The notes: generated from the letters alone by a model not told the origin. Positions 1 through 8,528 are shown, counted from the first letter of the stretch. The stretch is DNA of 26,310 bases from Methanobacteriota archaeon (GCA_023436175.1 JAEZKE010000126.1:1-26310); one strand, 5' to 3'. Translations and numbers: made by a program.

Positions 1-1
1 T

Positions 2-226
2 GCAAAAACAAAATTACTCTCATCCATCGAAAAAGCTGAAGATCTACTCAATTATAAACCAAAAATACCATTTAACGATGGCTTAAAGAAAACTTACAAA
101 TGGTTCACTGATAACTGGGACAATATAGAAAAAAGTGCGGAATTTGGCATTAAAACAGATGTAAAATTAGCTAAAGAGAAATATGAAATGGATTCAAGTG
201 AAGATATTACCTGTTCAAAAGTTTGA
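2..226 (+). CDS. NAD-dependent sugar epimerase/dehydratase, C-terminal fragment
   Basis: This is the last 74 codons of a gene that begins before the window, read in frame 2 to a TGA at 224-226. The visible part has the C-terminal signature of extended-SDR nucleotide-sugar epimerases: a Lys-Ala-Glu-x-Leu-Leu-x-Tyr-x-Pro stretch, then Phe-x-Asp-Gly-Leu-Lys-x-Thr-Tyr-x-Trp-Phe-x-x-Asn-Trp. The same ending is seen in the complete SDRs at 10979-11932 and 22627-23655. The Rossmann fold and catalytic Tyr-x3-Lys lie outside the window, so the substrate cannot be named. About 25 residues follow the usual family end and are probably a variable tail. It is 33 bp upstream of the next gene, in the same direction, and is probably in the same operon. 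Confidence 0.8.
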   Translation, partial: AKTKLLSSIEKAEDLLNYKPKIPFNDGLKKTYKWFTDNWDNIEKSAEFGIKTDVKLAKEKYEMDSSEDITCSKV

Positions 227-259
227 ATAAATTAAATATCATAAGGCTTGTGAGATTAA

Positions 260-1300
260 ATGCACTTAAAAATCCAGAAAAAGATACCAAACTATGTTAT
301 TCAACATATAGACGACGAAGAAATATTAGTATCTTCAAATTACACTATTTTTCGAAGTCAAAATAATGGGCGTACATTTAAAAGTATTACAAGCTTGCCT
401 GTACCATTTTATTCTAAATTTATGGGAAAATGCGATTTATTTTCAAGATCTCTGCGTCTAGGTATTAAAAGTATCCTAAAATTGACAGATAGAACTATTC
501 TGGCAGTTGCCAATAGGCAGATATTCAGGATTAAAGGTGATGAGGTCAGTACTGTGCACACTTTTCAAAAAGGATTTGGTCCTTTAAGAAAAGGATGGTG
601 TGAAGATATCTATGGTAACTGTTATTTTGGAGAGTACTTTTTAAACAATAAACGTGATTTTGGAGTTAGATTATTTAAATCAGAGGATAATGGACGGATC
701 TGGAATGTAATATCTTCACTTGATAATATAAGGCATATTCATTCTGTACAATTCGACCCATACTCAAAGAACGTATGGATGTGTACTGGCGATAAAGATA
801 ACGAGAGTAATATCATGTTTTCTGAAGATGGAGGTGAAACATGGGTTATTATTGCTGCAGGTAATCAGATGTTTCGTACATTAAGTCTAATATTTACTAA
901 AAAGCACGTTTATTGGGGAACTGACATTCCTACTCGGCAGAACTACATCTGTAGATATGTACGCACTAATGAAACTATTGAGAAATTAATACAGGTCGAT
1001 GGTCCAGTTCATTATTCAACTACTCTTGGAAACAAATTTAAGTTATTTGCTACCACTGTAGAGGGGAACAGTGAAGGTATTAGTTCCCAATGGGACGAAA
1101 ATGCGCATATTTGGGCATCGGAAGATGGAATTAACTGGCACGATATTATAAGCTGGAAAAAAGATTCATGGCCATTTATTTTAGGGTATGGGAGAATAAT
1201 TTTCCCAAATGGGGAAAATAAAAGTGATAATTTATATTTTACTACCCAAGCACTGAAATCTCTTAGTAATATGTTGATAAAAGCTAAAATTTGTACTTGA
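260..1300 (+). CDS. BNR/Asp-box beta-propeller protein of unknown function
   Basis: A 346-residue protein with four Asp-box (BNR) motifs of the S-x-D-x-G-x-x-W/F type: near residues 33-40 (SQNNGRTF), 141-148 (SEDNGRIW), 188-195 (SEDGGETW) and 287-293 (SEDGINW). These motifs mark hairpins between blades of sialidase-like and other beta-propellers. They indicate the fold, not an enzyme activity, and I cannot see a sialidase arginine triad or RIP motif. There is no signal peptide or membrane segment, so it appears cytoplasmic, which is unusual for a BNR protein. A GTGAG at 250-254 precedes the ATG. It sits inside the polysaccharide operon, so a role in glycan binding or processing is plausible but unproven. 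Confidence 0.75.
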   Translation: MHLKIQKKIPNYVIQHIDDEEILVSSNYTIFRSQNNGRTFKSITSLPVPFYSKFMGKCDLFSRSLRLGIKSILKLTDRTILAVANRQIFRIKGDEVSTVHTFQKGFGPLRKGWCEDIYGNCYFGEYFLNNKRDFGVRLFKSEDNGRIWNVISSLDNIRHIHSVQFDPYSKNVWMCTGDKDNESNIMFSEDGGETWVIIAAGNQMFRTLSLIFTKKHVYWGTDIPTRQNYICRYVRTNETIEKLIQVDGPVHYSTTLGNKFKLFATTVEGNSEGISSQWDENAHIWASEDGINWHDIISWKKDSWPFILGYGRIIFPNGENKSDNLYFTTQALKSLSNMLIKAKICT

Positions 1301-1329
1301 AGATTAAAATTAGTTAAATGAGGGTTTAT

Positions 1330-2175
1330 ATGAAATATAACTTCATTGATCTGGAAAAATTTAAAAATGTTAAGATAGCATGCATAACACTTGATTTGGA
1401 ACAGGATCATGGTGGTCTTCTTAAAGAACCAGCACATGAAGCATTTTTATCAACTGACCATTTAATAAATTATTTTAAAGAGAGATCTATTCCATTAACA
1501 TGCTTTGTTCAGGGTTCTCTTTTTGAAACACATCCAGAAGTTGTAGAAGATTTTTCATCGCTAAACATAGAATTTGAACTGCATACTTATTCACACCCTG
1601 AATTAGGGAAAATTAATCATGAATATGAAGTAAAAAATGGTAAAACTGCATTTCACGACTTTTTTGGTACTTATCCTCAGGGATACCGCTCTCAAGCAGG
1701 TATTTTTGACCAGGAATTACTTTCAATTTTGTCGGGTGATGGTTTTAAATTTGATTCCAGCATAATTCCCTCCTTAAGACCTGGTTTTTATAATAGTTTG
1801 AATTTACCAGTTGTACCACACCGTTTATCTGATTTTAATTTAAATGAATTTCCAATTACTATATTCTCTAAATTTCTTAGAATCCCTGTTTCTTTAAGTT
1901 ATTTGAAACTTTTAGGCAAACCCTATCTCACCCTTTTAAATATAAGCAAACTTCCCAATTTTGTTAATTTTAGCTTTCATTTACATGACTTAAAAAGTCT
2001 CAGTTCATCAAAAAAAATTCAGTTTAATAAAATTTCTCCAATTTATGGTCCAATACTCAAAAGGACATATAAAAATGATAAAGGAATGAAAATCCTTGAT
2101 GAATTCATAAATATGCTCTTAAAAATGGATTACAGCTTCTTAAAATTGGAAGAGTTTTACAATATGTTAGTTTGA
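1330..2175 (+). CDS. Polysaccharide deacetylase family protein (NodB fold)
   Basis: A 281-residue protein with NodB-type carbohydrate esterase motifs. The strand LDLEQDHGG holds Asp22 and Asp26 (catalytic base and metal ligand region), HTYSH gives His85 and His89 as metal ligands, GYRSQAG corresponds to the R-x-P motif, GFKFDSS is the conserved block after it, and FHLHDL near the C-terminus supplies the last histidine. The family removes N- or O-acetyl groups from sugars using a divalent metal. There is no signal peptide, so it probably acts on a cytoplasmic glycan intermediate. I chose the ATG at 1330 because GAGGG at 1320-1324 is 5 nt upstream; an in-frame ATG at 1318 would overlap that site. 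It overlaps the SD region of the following GNAT gene, suggesting coupled translation. Confidence 0.85.
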   Translation: MKYNFIDLEKFKNVKIACITLDLEQDHGGLLKEPAHEAFLSTDHLINYFKERSIPLTCFVQGSLFETHPEVVEDFSSLNIEFELHTYSHPELGKINHEYEVKNGKTAFHDFFGTYPQGYRSQAGIFDQELLSILSGDGFKFDSSIIPSLRPGFYNSLNLPVVPHRLSDFNLNEFPITIFSKFLRIPVSLSYLKLLGKPYLTLLNISKLPNFVNFSFHLHDLKSLSSSKKIQFNKISPIYGPILKRTYKNDKGMKILDEFINMLLKMDYSFLKLEEFYNMLV

Positions 2176-2192
2176 ACAATGGGGGGCAAAAA

Positions 2193-3251
2193 ATGGAATC
2201 TAAATTCATTATCAAAGAATATACAGCAGAATACAAAGAAAAAACTTTTAATCTCCGAAAAGCTGTTTATGATGAAAGCTTTGATGATGAAGAATGGAAC
2301 TGGAAGTTCAAATCAAGTAAGATTCTAATTGCAGTAAATGATATGGACGAAGTTATAAGTTTAAGACCTACAGTCCAGATCAGGTTAAAATTCAGGGACA
2401 AGACTATAATATCAGGGATGAATGTTGATGTAATGACTCACCCGGATTATAGAAGGATGGGATTATTTTCAACCCTTGTTAATGAGTCTTTTAAAAGATT
2501 AAAGGAAGTAGGAGTTCCAATTGTTTATACTTTTCCCAATAATTTTTCGTTTCCAGGATATAAAAAGAGAATGAAATGGACTTATGTTGATTCAATACCT
2601 CTTTTAATAAAGATTTTAAAACCAAGAAACTTTATTAAAAGATATATAAAAAATTCACACGTCCAAAAATGTCTTAATCCTGTATTAGATGTTTTTACAA
2701 GCCTAATTTTCACCTCAAATGGATCAAAAAACAGAAACCTGTCAATAAATCAAATAAATTTTTTTAATGAAGACTTTGATCTTTTATGGCAGGAACTCTC
2801 AAATCAATTTGAAATAGCTGTAATACGCGACAGCAAGTATCTAAACTGGAGATATGTAGAACGGCCAGGATATAATTACAGGGTATTTTCTGCAATTGAA
2901 GACGATATTTTAAAGGGTTACATAGTTTTAAGAGAAGAAACTATGTTTGACCTCAAGTTAGGACTTGTGGTAGATATTCTTGCTTCGGATAATGGTACTG
3001 CTTATTCATTGCTTTTACATGCCTATGAAGTTTTTAAAGATAATGATATGGACGTTATGGGCTGTTTAATGTTTGATACGTCCATTTATTTTGATGTACT
3101 TAAAAAAGCTGGATTTTTGAGGTTACCACAAAAATATTCTCCAAAAGAATTTTTTTTCGTGGTAAAGGCTGACGATGATATTATAGTATCAAATAGTGCT
3201 TATTCTTCAAAAAACTGGTTTTTAACCTTTGGAGATATTGACATTGTTTAG
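2193..3251 (+). CDS. GNAT family N-acyltransferase
   Basis: A 352-residue GNAT protein. The acyl-CoA pyrophosphate-binding motif A is at residues 83-95 (HPDYRRMGLFSTL), directly after the beta-strand GMNVDVM. The following FPNNFSFPGYKKRMKW stretch and the C-terminal WFLTFGDIDIV ending are what I associate with archaeal GNATs found in glycan loci. Family members transfer acyl groups from acyl-CoA to amines, here probably an amino sugar. A TTG at 2172 is in frame, but GGGGGG at 2181-2186 sits just ahead of the ATG at 2193, which I take as the start. The gene begins 17 bp after the deacetylase stop. Deacetylation followed by acylation with a different group is a reasonable joint role, but it is inference. 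Confidence 0.82.
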   Translation: MESKFIIKEYTAEYKEKTFNLRKAVYDESFDDEEWNWKFKSSKILIAVNDMDEVISLRPTVQIRLKFRDKTIISGMNVDVMTHPDYRRMGLFSTLVNESFKRLKEVGVPIVYTFPNNFSFPGYKKRMKWTYVDSIPLLIKILKPRNFIKRYIKNSHVQKCLNPVLDVFTSLIFTSNGSKNRNLSINQINFFNEDFDLLWQELSNQFEIAVIRDSKYLNWRYVERPGYNYRVFSAIEDDILKGYIVLREETMFDLKLGLVVDILASDNGTAYSLLLHAYEVFKDNDMDVMGCLMFDTSIYFDVLKKAGFLRLPQKYSPKEFFFVVKADDDIIVSNSAYSSKNWFLTFGDIDIV

Positions 3252-3260
3252 GTAATTAAA

Positions 3261-4460
3261 ATGAAGATACTGCTTGTTCAAAATACAGATTATATTAAGA
3301 GAAATCCGGGTCAGCAACATCATCTATCTGAGTTACTTTCTCTTAGAGGACATGAAATCAGAGTAATTGATTTTGAAATTATGTGGAGAAGTGAAGGCAG
3401 GAAAGAATTCAAATCAAAAAGAGAAGTTTTTCAGGGAGTATCCAAGATCCATGAAGATGCTGAGGTCACAGTTATTCGCCCAGGTATCATTAAGGTTCCT
3501 TTCTTAGACTACGTTTCTCTTTTTTATAATCAAAATAAAGAAATTAAAAGACAAATCGAAGAATTTGAACCGGATGTAATAGTAAGTCTTGGAATTATAG
3601 CTTATATGGCGGGTAAAGCAGCTAAAAAACAGGGCATACCATTTATATATTACTGGATCGATGTAAGTCACAGACTTATTCCTGCAAAATTTCTTCATCC
3701 CTTAGGGTGGATAATAGAGCGAAGAACACTGAAAAAAGCTGACCGGATACTGACTATAAATTACAGGCTTAAAGATTATGTTATTGGTCTTGGATCTCCT
3801 CCAAATGAGACCAAAGTTATTGGTGCAGGTGTTAATCTAAGAAATTTTGATCCATTCATCAGCGGTAGTGCTGTAAGGAAAGAATATGGCATAAATGATG
3901 ATGATATAATTGTATTTTTTATGGGGTGGTTATACCAATTTTCAGGGCTTAAAGAGGTTGCTGTAGAACTCTCTAAAATTAAAGAAGATTATCCACACAT
4001 AAAACTTTTGATTGTGGGTGATGGGGATGCTTACAATGATTTGCAGGATATAAAAGAAAAATATGATTTAAATAGTCACCTTATTTTGACGGGAAAAGTT
4101 TCATATGAAAAGATACCTGAATTTATCGCTTCATCAGATATATGCATACTTCCGGCTTATCCCGATGAGAAGATCATGAAAGAAATAGTTCCAATAAAAA
4201 TTTATGAGTATATGGCCATGAAAAAGCCAGTTATAACTACTCCCCTCCAAGGAGTTATGAAGGAATTTGGTGATAATAATGGAATTTTATATGCAGATAA
4301 ACCAGAATATATATTAAAAACGGCGATTAAGCTGATTAAAAATAATAAAGCTGAAATAGAAGGAAATAAAGCGAGAAAATTGGTTGAAAATTATAGCTGG
4401 GACTGTATAGCTGGTGAGTTTGAGGAGGTACTTAATGAAGTACAACAAAAAAGCAAATGA
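3261..4460 (+). CDS. Glycosyltransferase family 4 (GT-B)
   Basis: A 399-residue retaining-type GT4. The N-terminal Rossmann domain begins MKILLVQN and has RGHEIRVID after the first helix. The interdomain region contains VIGAGVN, typical of the V-I-x-x-G-V-D family position. The C-terminal domain begins near VFFMGWLYQFSGLKEV, has the LLIVGDGD strand, and ends in the nucleotide-sugar loop EIVPIKIYEYMAMKKPVI, equivalent to the P-x-K-x-x-E-Y-M-A-x-x-K-P-V-I of WbuB-like enzymes. It probably transfers a sugar from a nucleotide donor onto a lipid-linked chain at the cytoplasmic membrane face. An AGGT at 3250-3253 precedes the ATG. It starts 9 bp after the GNAT gene, and its last 26 bp overlap the following methyltransferase. 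Confidence 0.9.
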   Translation: MKILLVQNTDYIKRNPGQQHHLSELLSLRGHEIRVIDFEIMWRSEGRKEFKSKREVFQGVSKIHEDAEVTVIRPGIIKVPFLDYVSLFYNQNKEIKRQIEEFEPDVIVSLGIIAYMAGKAAKKQGIPFIYYWIDVSHRLIPAKFLHPLGWIIERRTLKKADRILTINYRLKDYVIGLGSPPNETKVIGAGVNLRNFDPFISGSAVRKEYGINDDDIIVFFMGWLYQFSGLKEVAVELSKIKEDYPHIKLLIVGDGDAYNDLQDIKEKYDLNSHLILTGKVSYEKIPEFIASSDICILPAYPDEKIMKEIVPIKIYEYMAMKKPVITTPLQGVMKEFGDNNGILYADKPEYILKTAIKLIKNNKAEIEGNKARKLVENYSWDCIAGEFEEVLNEVQQKSK

Positions 4461-5181
4461 ATTCCTTAAAATGAAAAATGGAAGGGTTAAAATTGAAAAT
4501 ACTTTCAAAGAATTGATTTATAATTCAACTCCATCATCGTATAAAACACATATGGGAATAGGGCCCTATTTCATTCCTGTATTTAATATTATGTACTGGA
4601 AAAGGTTAGAAATTGCTCTTTGGCTTTCAAAAAAATATTTAAACCATCAAAAGTTGCAGATATGTGATTTTGGATGCGGATTAGGAGTTTTAGTGAGCCT
4701 ATTAAGTAATTTTTATCGTGAGTCTCAGATCTATGGAGTCGATATATGCTCTGAGGAACTGCTTAAGGTTGCAGCTGGTATCAGTGATCAGGTTTCATCT
4801 AGTAAAAACTACACTTTTTTCAGAGATAACATAGAAAATCCCTCTTTTATAGAAAAATTCGATCTAATCTTCTGCTTAGATGTATTGGAGCATGTAAATC
4901 ATGTTTCAACTGCTTTAAATAATTTAAAAAACTTTTTGGACAATGATTCTATTTTAATATTGGCTGTACCTGTTGAAGACTGGTATTTAAAGCTATTACG
5001 TGAAATTTATACTTTTAACGGACGTTTTGGAACAAACGATCCCCACTGGCATGGTGATATAAATGATTATAAGCATTTTGAAAAAGTGCTTAATGAAAAA
5101 TATGATATTTTAGAGAGTGTTTATGTACCTAATCGGATTTTAGCCTATGATAAAATGTTTGTTTGCAAAAATAGGAGATAA
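4435..5181 (+). CDS. Class I SAM-dependent methyltransferase
   Basis: A 248-residue methyltransferase. Motif I is DFGCGLG at residues 78-84, followed by an acidic-ended strand IYGVDI for SAM ribose binding and then FDLIFCLDVLEHV, the D-V-L-E-H motif common in Methyltransf_11/UbiE-like enzymes. The acceptor is unknown; in this setting a sugar hydroxyl or a lipid carrier intermediate is likely. A longer reading from a GTG at 4414 is possible, but a strong GAGGAGGT at 4422-4429 lies 5 nt upstream of the ATG at 4435, so that start is preferred. The gene overlaps the end of the GT4 gene by 26 bp, so the SD lies within the upstream coding sequence and translation is probably coupled. Confidence 0.85.
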   Translation: MKYNKKANEFLKMKNGRVKIENTFKELIYNSTPSSYKTHMGIGPYFIPVFNIMYWKRLEIALWLSKKYLNHQKLQICDFGCGLGVLVSLLSNFYRESQIYGVDICSEELLKVAAGISDQVSSSKNYTFFRDNIENPSFIEKFDLIFCLDVLEHVNHVSTALNNLKNFLDNDSILILAVPVEDWYLKLLREIYTFNGRFGTNDPHWHGDINDYKHFEKVLNEKYDILESVYVPNRILAYDKMFVCKNRR

Positions 5182-5185
5182 AAAG

Positions 5186-6313
5186 ATGAAAGAAAAAATT
5201 TTCATGTTTGGTTACTATGGTTGGAAAAACACAGGAGATGATGCCATGATTTATGCCCTGATACAGGAATTTTTCAGGAAATATCCTTCTTATGAATTTG
5301 TGGTTGTTTCTCAAGACTCATTAAAGATTCCAGCAGAAACAGAAAATTTTGTCAGTTTCATAGAAAAGAACCCCTTTGTTATACTAAAAGAGATTTTATC
5401 TTCATCAACAGTCTTATGGGGTGGTGGGACTTTCATGTATGACCATACTAACACTAAAAGGCAGTTTGTAAATTTAGCATCAATACTTTTCCTTATTACC
5501 ATTTCAAGATTACTGCGAAAACAGGTTTATATTATAGGCATTGGGGTTGAACCGCTTACCACGAAGGCAGGTAAATTTTTATCTAAAAGTATATGCAGAC
5601 TATCTGGATTTGTAAGTGTAAGGGATAGTTTTTCTTTGGGTATACTTGAAGATTTAGGTTTAAATAAAATTAAACTTTCATTTGACCTTTCTGCTCTCCT
5701 TAAACCGCGTAAATCATGTAATAAAACCGAAAATAAAATTTTAGGTATATCCATTCTCCCTTTTTTCAGCATTTATCACAATGATCCCACAAAGGACATG
5801 CTGATGGTTAATGAAATAGCAAATGCGCTGAAAAAATGGCTTTCAACTGATAAAAAGAATATGATTTATCTATTTATATTTAAAGGGAAATCTAAGGAAG
5901 ATGATGTCCAAATTACTAAAATTTTAGAGGAAAAATTAAATGAAAAGGAAAGAGTAGTGCTTATTCCATACAAAAATAATCCTTTAGATAGTTTAGCTCT
6001 ATTTTCTTGCTGTGATGCTTTTGTAGGAATGAGATACCATTCATGTGTTTTTGCTTACTTATCAAACATTCCTTTGCTCATTATTAATTATTTTCAAAAG
6101 TGTGGATCACTGGCAGAAGATATCAGGTTGACATCAGCTGCTTTGATATCTCCTGGTGACATATTAAAAGGAAAATTTGAGGATTACCTAAAAAACATTC
6201 TTAAAAATCCTGGAGATTTCAAAGCTAAGCTTTCTACAGTAGAAGCAAGGAATATGGCAAAAATGGGATTACCATTTTCATCAGATGATTTAAAGGGAGG
6301 AATTATTTCGTGA
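5186..6313 (+). CDS. Polysaccharide pyruvyl transferase family protein
   Basis: A 375-residue member of the CsaB/WcaK-like pyruvyl transferase family. It shows the N-terminal GYYGWKNTGDDAM motif (residues 9-21), the glycine-rich WGGGTFM (about 78-84) and the hallmark GMRYHSCVFA (about 281-290) in the GT-B-like C-terminal half. Known members transfer pyruvate from phosphoenolpyruvate to make ketal-pyruvylated sugars on exopolysaccharide or cell-wall polymer. A longer in-frame reading from 5147 exists, but GGAGA at 5174-5178 supports the ATG at 5186. The gene follows the methyltransferase stop by 4 bp. Its TGA overlaps the GTG of the next small ORF (GTGA at 6310-6313). Confidence 0.88.
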   Translation: MKEKIFMFGYYGWKNTGDDAMIYALIQEFFRKYPSYEFVVVSQDSLKIPAETENFVSFIEKNPFVILKEILSSSTVLWGGGTFMYDHTNTKRQFVNLASILFLITISRLLRKQVYIIGIGVEPLTTKAGKFLSKSICRLSGFVSVRDSFSLGILEDLGLNKIKLSFDLSALLKPRKSCNKTENKILGISILPFFSIYHNDPTKDMLMVNEIANALKKWLSTDKKNMIYLFIFKGKSKEDDVQITKILEEKLNEKERVVLIPYKNNPLDSLALFSCCDAFVGMRYHSCVFAYLSNIPLLIINYFQKCGSLAEDIRLTSAALISPGDILKGKFEDYLKNILKNPGDFKAKLSTVEARNMAKMGLPFSSDDLKGGIIS

Positions 6314-6408
6314 GAATTCTTGTTCTACTTAAATTTCCTTCAAAAAGTTTTGGAGGAATTACTGGAGCTCTTCCATGTAAAATCAGTGGTTCTAGGGGTG
6401 TGAAATGA
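6310..6408 (+). pseudogene. Truncated GT4 N-terminus (32-codon remnant)
   Basis: A 32-codon ORF starts at GTG 6310 behind a good SD (GGGAGG at 6296-6301) and ends in TGA at 6406-6408. It overlaps the previous gene by GTGA and the next by ATGA. Its product begins RILVLLKFPSKSFGGIT, which parallels KILMITCTFPPRAFGGIT at the start of the GT4 encoded immediately downstream. A helix and an RG that matches the RGHEV position follow, and then the frame stops. At DNA level the two share the 14-base string TTTGGAGGAATTAC. It therefore looks like the first beta-strand, loop and helix of a lost GT4 paralogue left by a deletion. It could still act as a translated coupler between its neighbours. No other GT4 sequence is present before the next gene. 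Confidence 0.55.
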
Positions 6409-7568
6409 AAATTTTAATGATAACATGTACTTTTCCTCCTCGTGCATTTGGAGGAATTACCAAAAGTTCTTATAACCTTGCTAAGGAACTGGTTAAACGA
6501 GGACATGAAGTTGACGTGTGTACAACAGATCTTGGGGACAATTCAAATTCAAGATTAATGGTAATGCATAAAGAATCTCTAGATGGCATTAATGTATATT
6601 ATTTCCGAAATATAAGCAATTTTTTAGCATTTAACCATCGTTTATTCCTGCCTGTGGGTTTTATTTCATTTATAAAAGAGAACGTTGGTAAATACGATGT
6701 AATTCATGTCAATGATTACAGGAGTGTTTTAGCTGTTGTGGTTAGTTATTATTCTAAAAGATATAATAAGCCCTATATTTTACAGACACACGGTGCAATA
6801 ATGCCTTTTTTTAATAAAACAATATTAAAAAAGATATTTGATAAGATATACGGTAAAAAGATCTTGGAAGGCGCTTCTAAAATAATTGCATCTACGGAAT
6901 TAGAAGCAGACCATTATGAAATTATGAAAATTAAAAATAATGTTGAAGTTATTCCAAATCCAGTTGAGTTATCTGATTTTAATGCCTCACCAAAAAATGG
7001 AAATTTCAGGAGGAAATATGGGCTAAATAACCGTAAGATACTGCTTTTTTTGAATAGAATTAACAGAGTAAAGGGACTTGATTTGCTTTTACATTCATAT
7101 GCAGAATTAGGAATGACGGAAACGATGCTTGTTATAGCTGGTCCTGACGATGGATATCTTGAAAATATGAACGAATTGATTGAAAAGTTCGATATCGCGG
7201 ATAATATATTATATGTAGGCCCCCTTTATGGGAAGGAAAAAATAGAGGCTTATGCTGATGCAAACGTTTATGTACTTCCTTCTTTATTTGAAAGCTTTGG
7301 AAATACTGTTGTTGAGTCATTAATGTGTGGAACTCCTGTAATTACTACTAAAAACTGTGGTAATTCTTATTTAGCAAAGAAATTTGGAAGAGTGGTAAAA
7401 AATGATAAAAATGAATTTAAAAATGCCATAAAAGATGTTTTGAGCTGTGAAACTTACTGCATTGAAGAAATGAGGTCCTATATTGAGAACATTTTTAATA
7501 TGGATTCAATTATGGATCGCATTGAATATATTTATAAAAATGGTAAGGAGGCACTTGAAATTGAATAG
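6405..7568 (+). CDS. Glycosyltransferase family 4 (GT-B)
   Basis: A 387-residue GT4 with both GT-B halves. The N-terminal domain has TFPPRAFGGIT (glycine-rich acceptor loop), RGHEVDVCTTD, and DVIHVND followed by LQTHG. The linker is VIPNPVELSDF, and the C-terminal domain starts LFLNRINRVKGLDLLL, with VIAGPDDG and the donor-binding E-x7-E motif ESFGNTVVE followed by SLMCGTPVI. It should add a sugar from a nucleotide donor to a growing chain on the cytoplasmic side. The ATG overlaps the stop of the 32-codon remnant (ATGA), and the 3' end overlaps the FkbM gene by 8 bp, so all three are probably translated together. Confidence 0.92.
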   Translation: MKILMITCTFPPRAFGGITKSSYNLAKELVKRGHEVDVCTTDLGDNSNSRLMVMHKESLDGINVYYFRNISNFLAFNHRLFLPVGFISFIKENVGKYDVIHVNDYRSVLAVVVSYYSKRYNKPYILQTHGAIMPFFNKTILKKIFDKIYGKKILEGASKIIASTELEADHYEIMKIKNNVEVIPNPVELSDFNASPKNGNFRRKYGLNNRKILLFLNRINRVKGLDLLLHSYAELGMTETMLVIAGPDDGYLENMNELIEKFDIADNILYVGPLYGKEKIEAYADANVYVLPSLFESFGNTVVESLMCGTPVITTKNCGNSYLAKKFGRVVKNDKNEFKNAIKDVLSCETYCIEEMRSYIENIFNMDSIMDRIEYIYKNGKEALEIE

Positions 7569-8484
7569 GTTTGAGATTTTTACTTCTTTGGCTAAAATAA
7601 TACCTGAAAGCAAATTTAAAAACAGACTAAGATATTTTACTTATAATTTGGCTAATCACCCTTTTTATCAGACAGAAAAATTGATAAGCAACATAAAGGC
7701 CTGTAAAAATGGTACTTTATACTTAGAAACTAACCATGGAATGGCTTTTTATGGATTACCTGATAAAAACCCTTATAATTATTTGGAGTATTTAAACAGG
7801 AATAAAATAAATAAAATCAAGGATTATCCTTTTTTTGGTTCATTTTTCATGATATTGAACGAAATTTTTAATGAAAATGTGTATGAAAAGTTTGTTCACA
7901 TACGTAAAGGCGATACTGTGGTTGACGCTGGTGCACATTTGGGCTTATTTACTGTAAAGGCATCTAAAATTGTGGGTGATGAAGGTAAAGTAATAGCTAT
8001 TGAACCAGAACCTGAAAATTTAGAAATTTTAAAGAGAAATATAAAATTAAATGACTTAGAAAATGTTATAATTGTTAATAAAGGTATTTGGAGCTCAAAA
8101 AAGCATTTAAAAATAAATATTGGGCATTATAACCGTTCTCATAGTTTTATAAATGATCATCCTGAAAAAACTTCACAGGGGCTGATTTTACAGGTTGATA
8201 CTCTGGATAATATTTTGAAAGAATTAAATATTGAAAAAGTTGATTTTATTAAAATGGACATTGAAGGTTCTGAAATTGAAGCTTTAAGTGGAATGGAAGA
8301 AGTTTTCAAATCCAAACCTAATATGGCAATTGCAGCCTACCACCAGTTTGAAGGAAAAGAAACATATCCCCACGTGATAAAAAAGCTGAAGGATAATAAT
8401 TTTCAGTTACGTACCTTAAGTGCTCATAAAATGGTTTATGCAGCCGATGTTTTTTATAATGAACTTCTGGAGAGGGTAGCATAA
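7561..8484 (+). CDS. FkbM family methyltransferase
   Basis: A 307-residue FkbM-type methyltransferase. SAM motif I is VDAGAHLGLFT (residues 121-131), followed by IEPEPEN (147-153) and LKRNIKLND; the later VDFIKMDIEGSEIEAL is the family hallmark D-I/V-E-G-S-E. Such enzymes O-methylate sugars or polyketides. The open frame extends upstream to 7483, but an AAGGAGG at 7545-7551 fits a TTG start at 7561, 9 nt downstream; an ATG at 7540 would lie on top of that SD. The roughly 115 residues before the SAM domain are not recognised. The TAA stop at 8482-8484 is involved in the unusual start region of the next gene. Confidence 0.87.
   Translation: MNRFEIFTSLAKIIPESKFKNRLRYFTYNLANHPFYQTEKLISNIKACKNGTLYLETNHGMAFYGLPDKNPYNYLEYLNRNKINKIKDYPFFGSFFMILNEIFNENVYEKFVHIRKGDTVVDAGAHLGLFTVKASKIVGDEGKVIAIEPEPENLEILKRNIKLNDLENVIIVNKGIWSSKKHLKINIGHYNRSHSFINDHPEKTSQGLILQVDTLDNILKELNIEKVDFIKMDIEGSEIEALSGMEEVFKSKPNMAIAAYHQFEGKETYPHVIKKLKDNNFQLRTLSAHKMVYAADVFYNELLERVA
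8468..8483 (+). promoter_or_regulatory. SD plus probable non-canonical ATA start for the DUF2206 gene
   Basis: A GAGAGGG SD-like stretch at 8470-8476 is followed by ATA at 8481-8483, overlapping the previous stop as ATAA. The frame from this ATA is open into the DUF2206 gene and encodes residues typical of that family's N-terminus (x-NTNLKQLILFSIVIQ, then LLLSG). No ATG, GTG or TTG occurs in frame between here and 8529. ATGA overlaps are used elsewhere in this operon. A single G-to-A change would convert ATGA to ATAA, altering this start and the upstream stop together. Confidence 0.45.
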
Positions 8485-8528
8485 ATACAAACTTAAAGCA
8501 GTTAATTTTATTTTCAATAGTAATACAA

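Noticed and set aside
260..1300. Sialidase call for the BNR protein
   Set aside because: Asp-box repeats alone do not show sialidase activity; no RIP motif or arginine triad could be identified.
1012..1437. 141-codon minus-strand ORF
   Set aside because: It is antisense to the BNR and deacetylase genes, has no SD or recognisable motif, and spans two well-supported genes.
8481..8528. Frameshift between the FkbM gene and the DUF2206 gene
   Set aside because: The FkbM protein ends normally and the upstream extension is in frame with DUF2206, so the issue is only the start codon.
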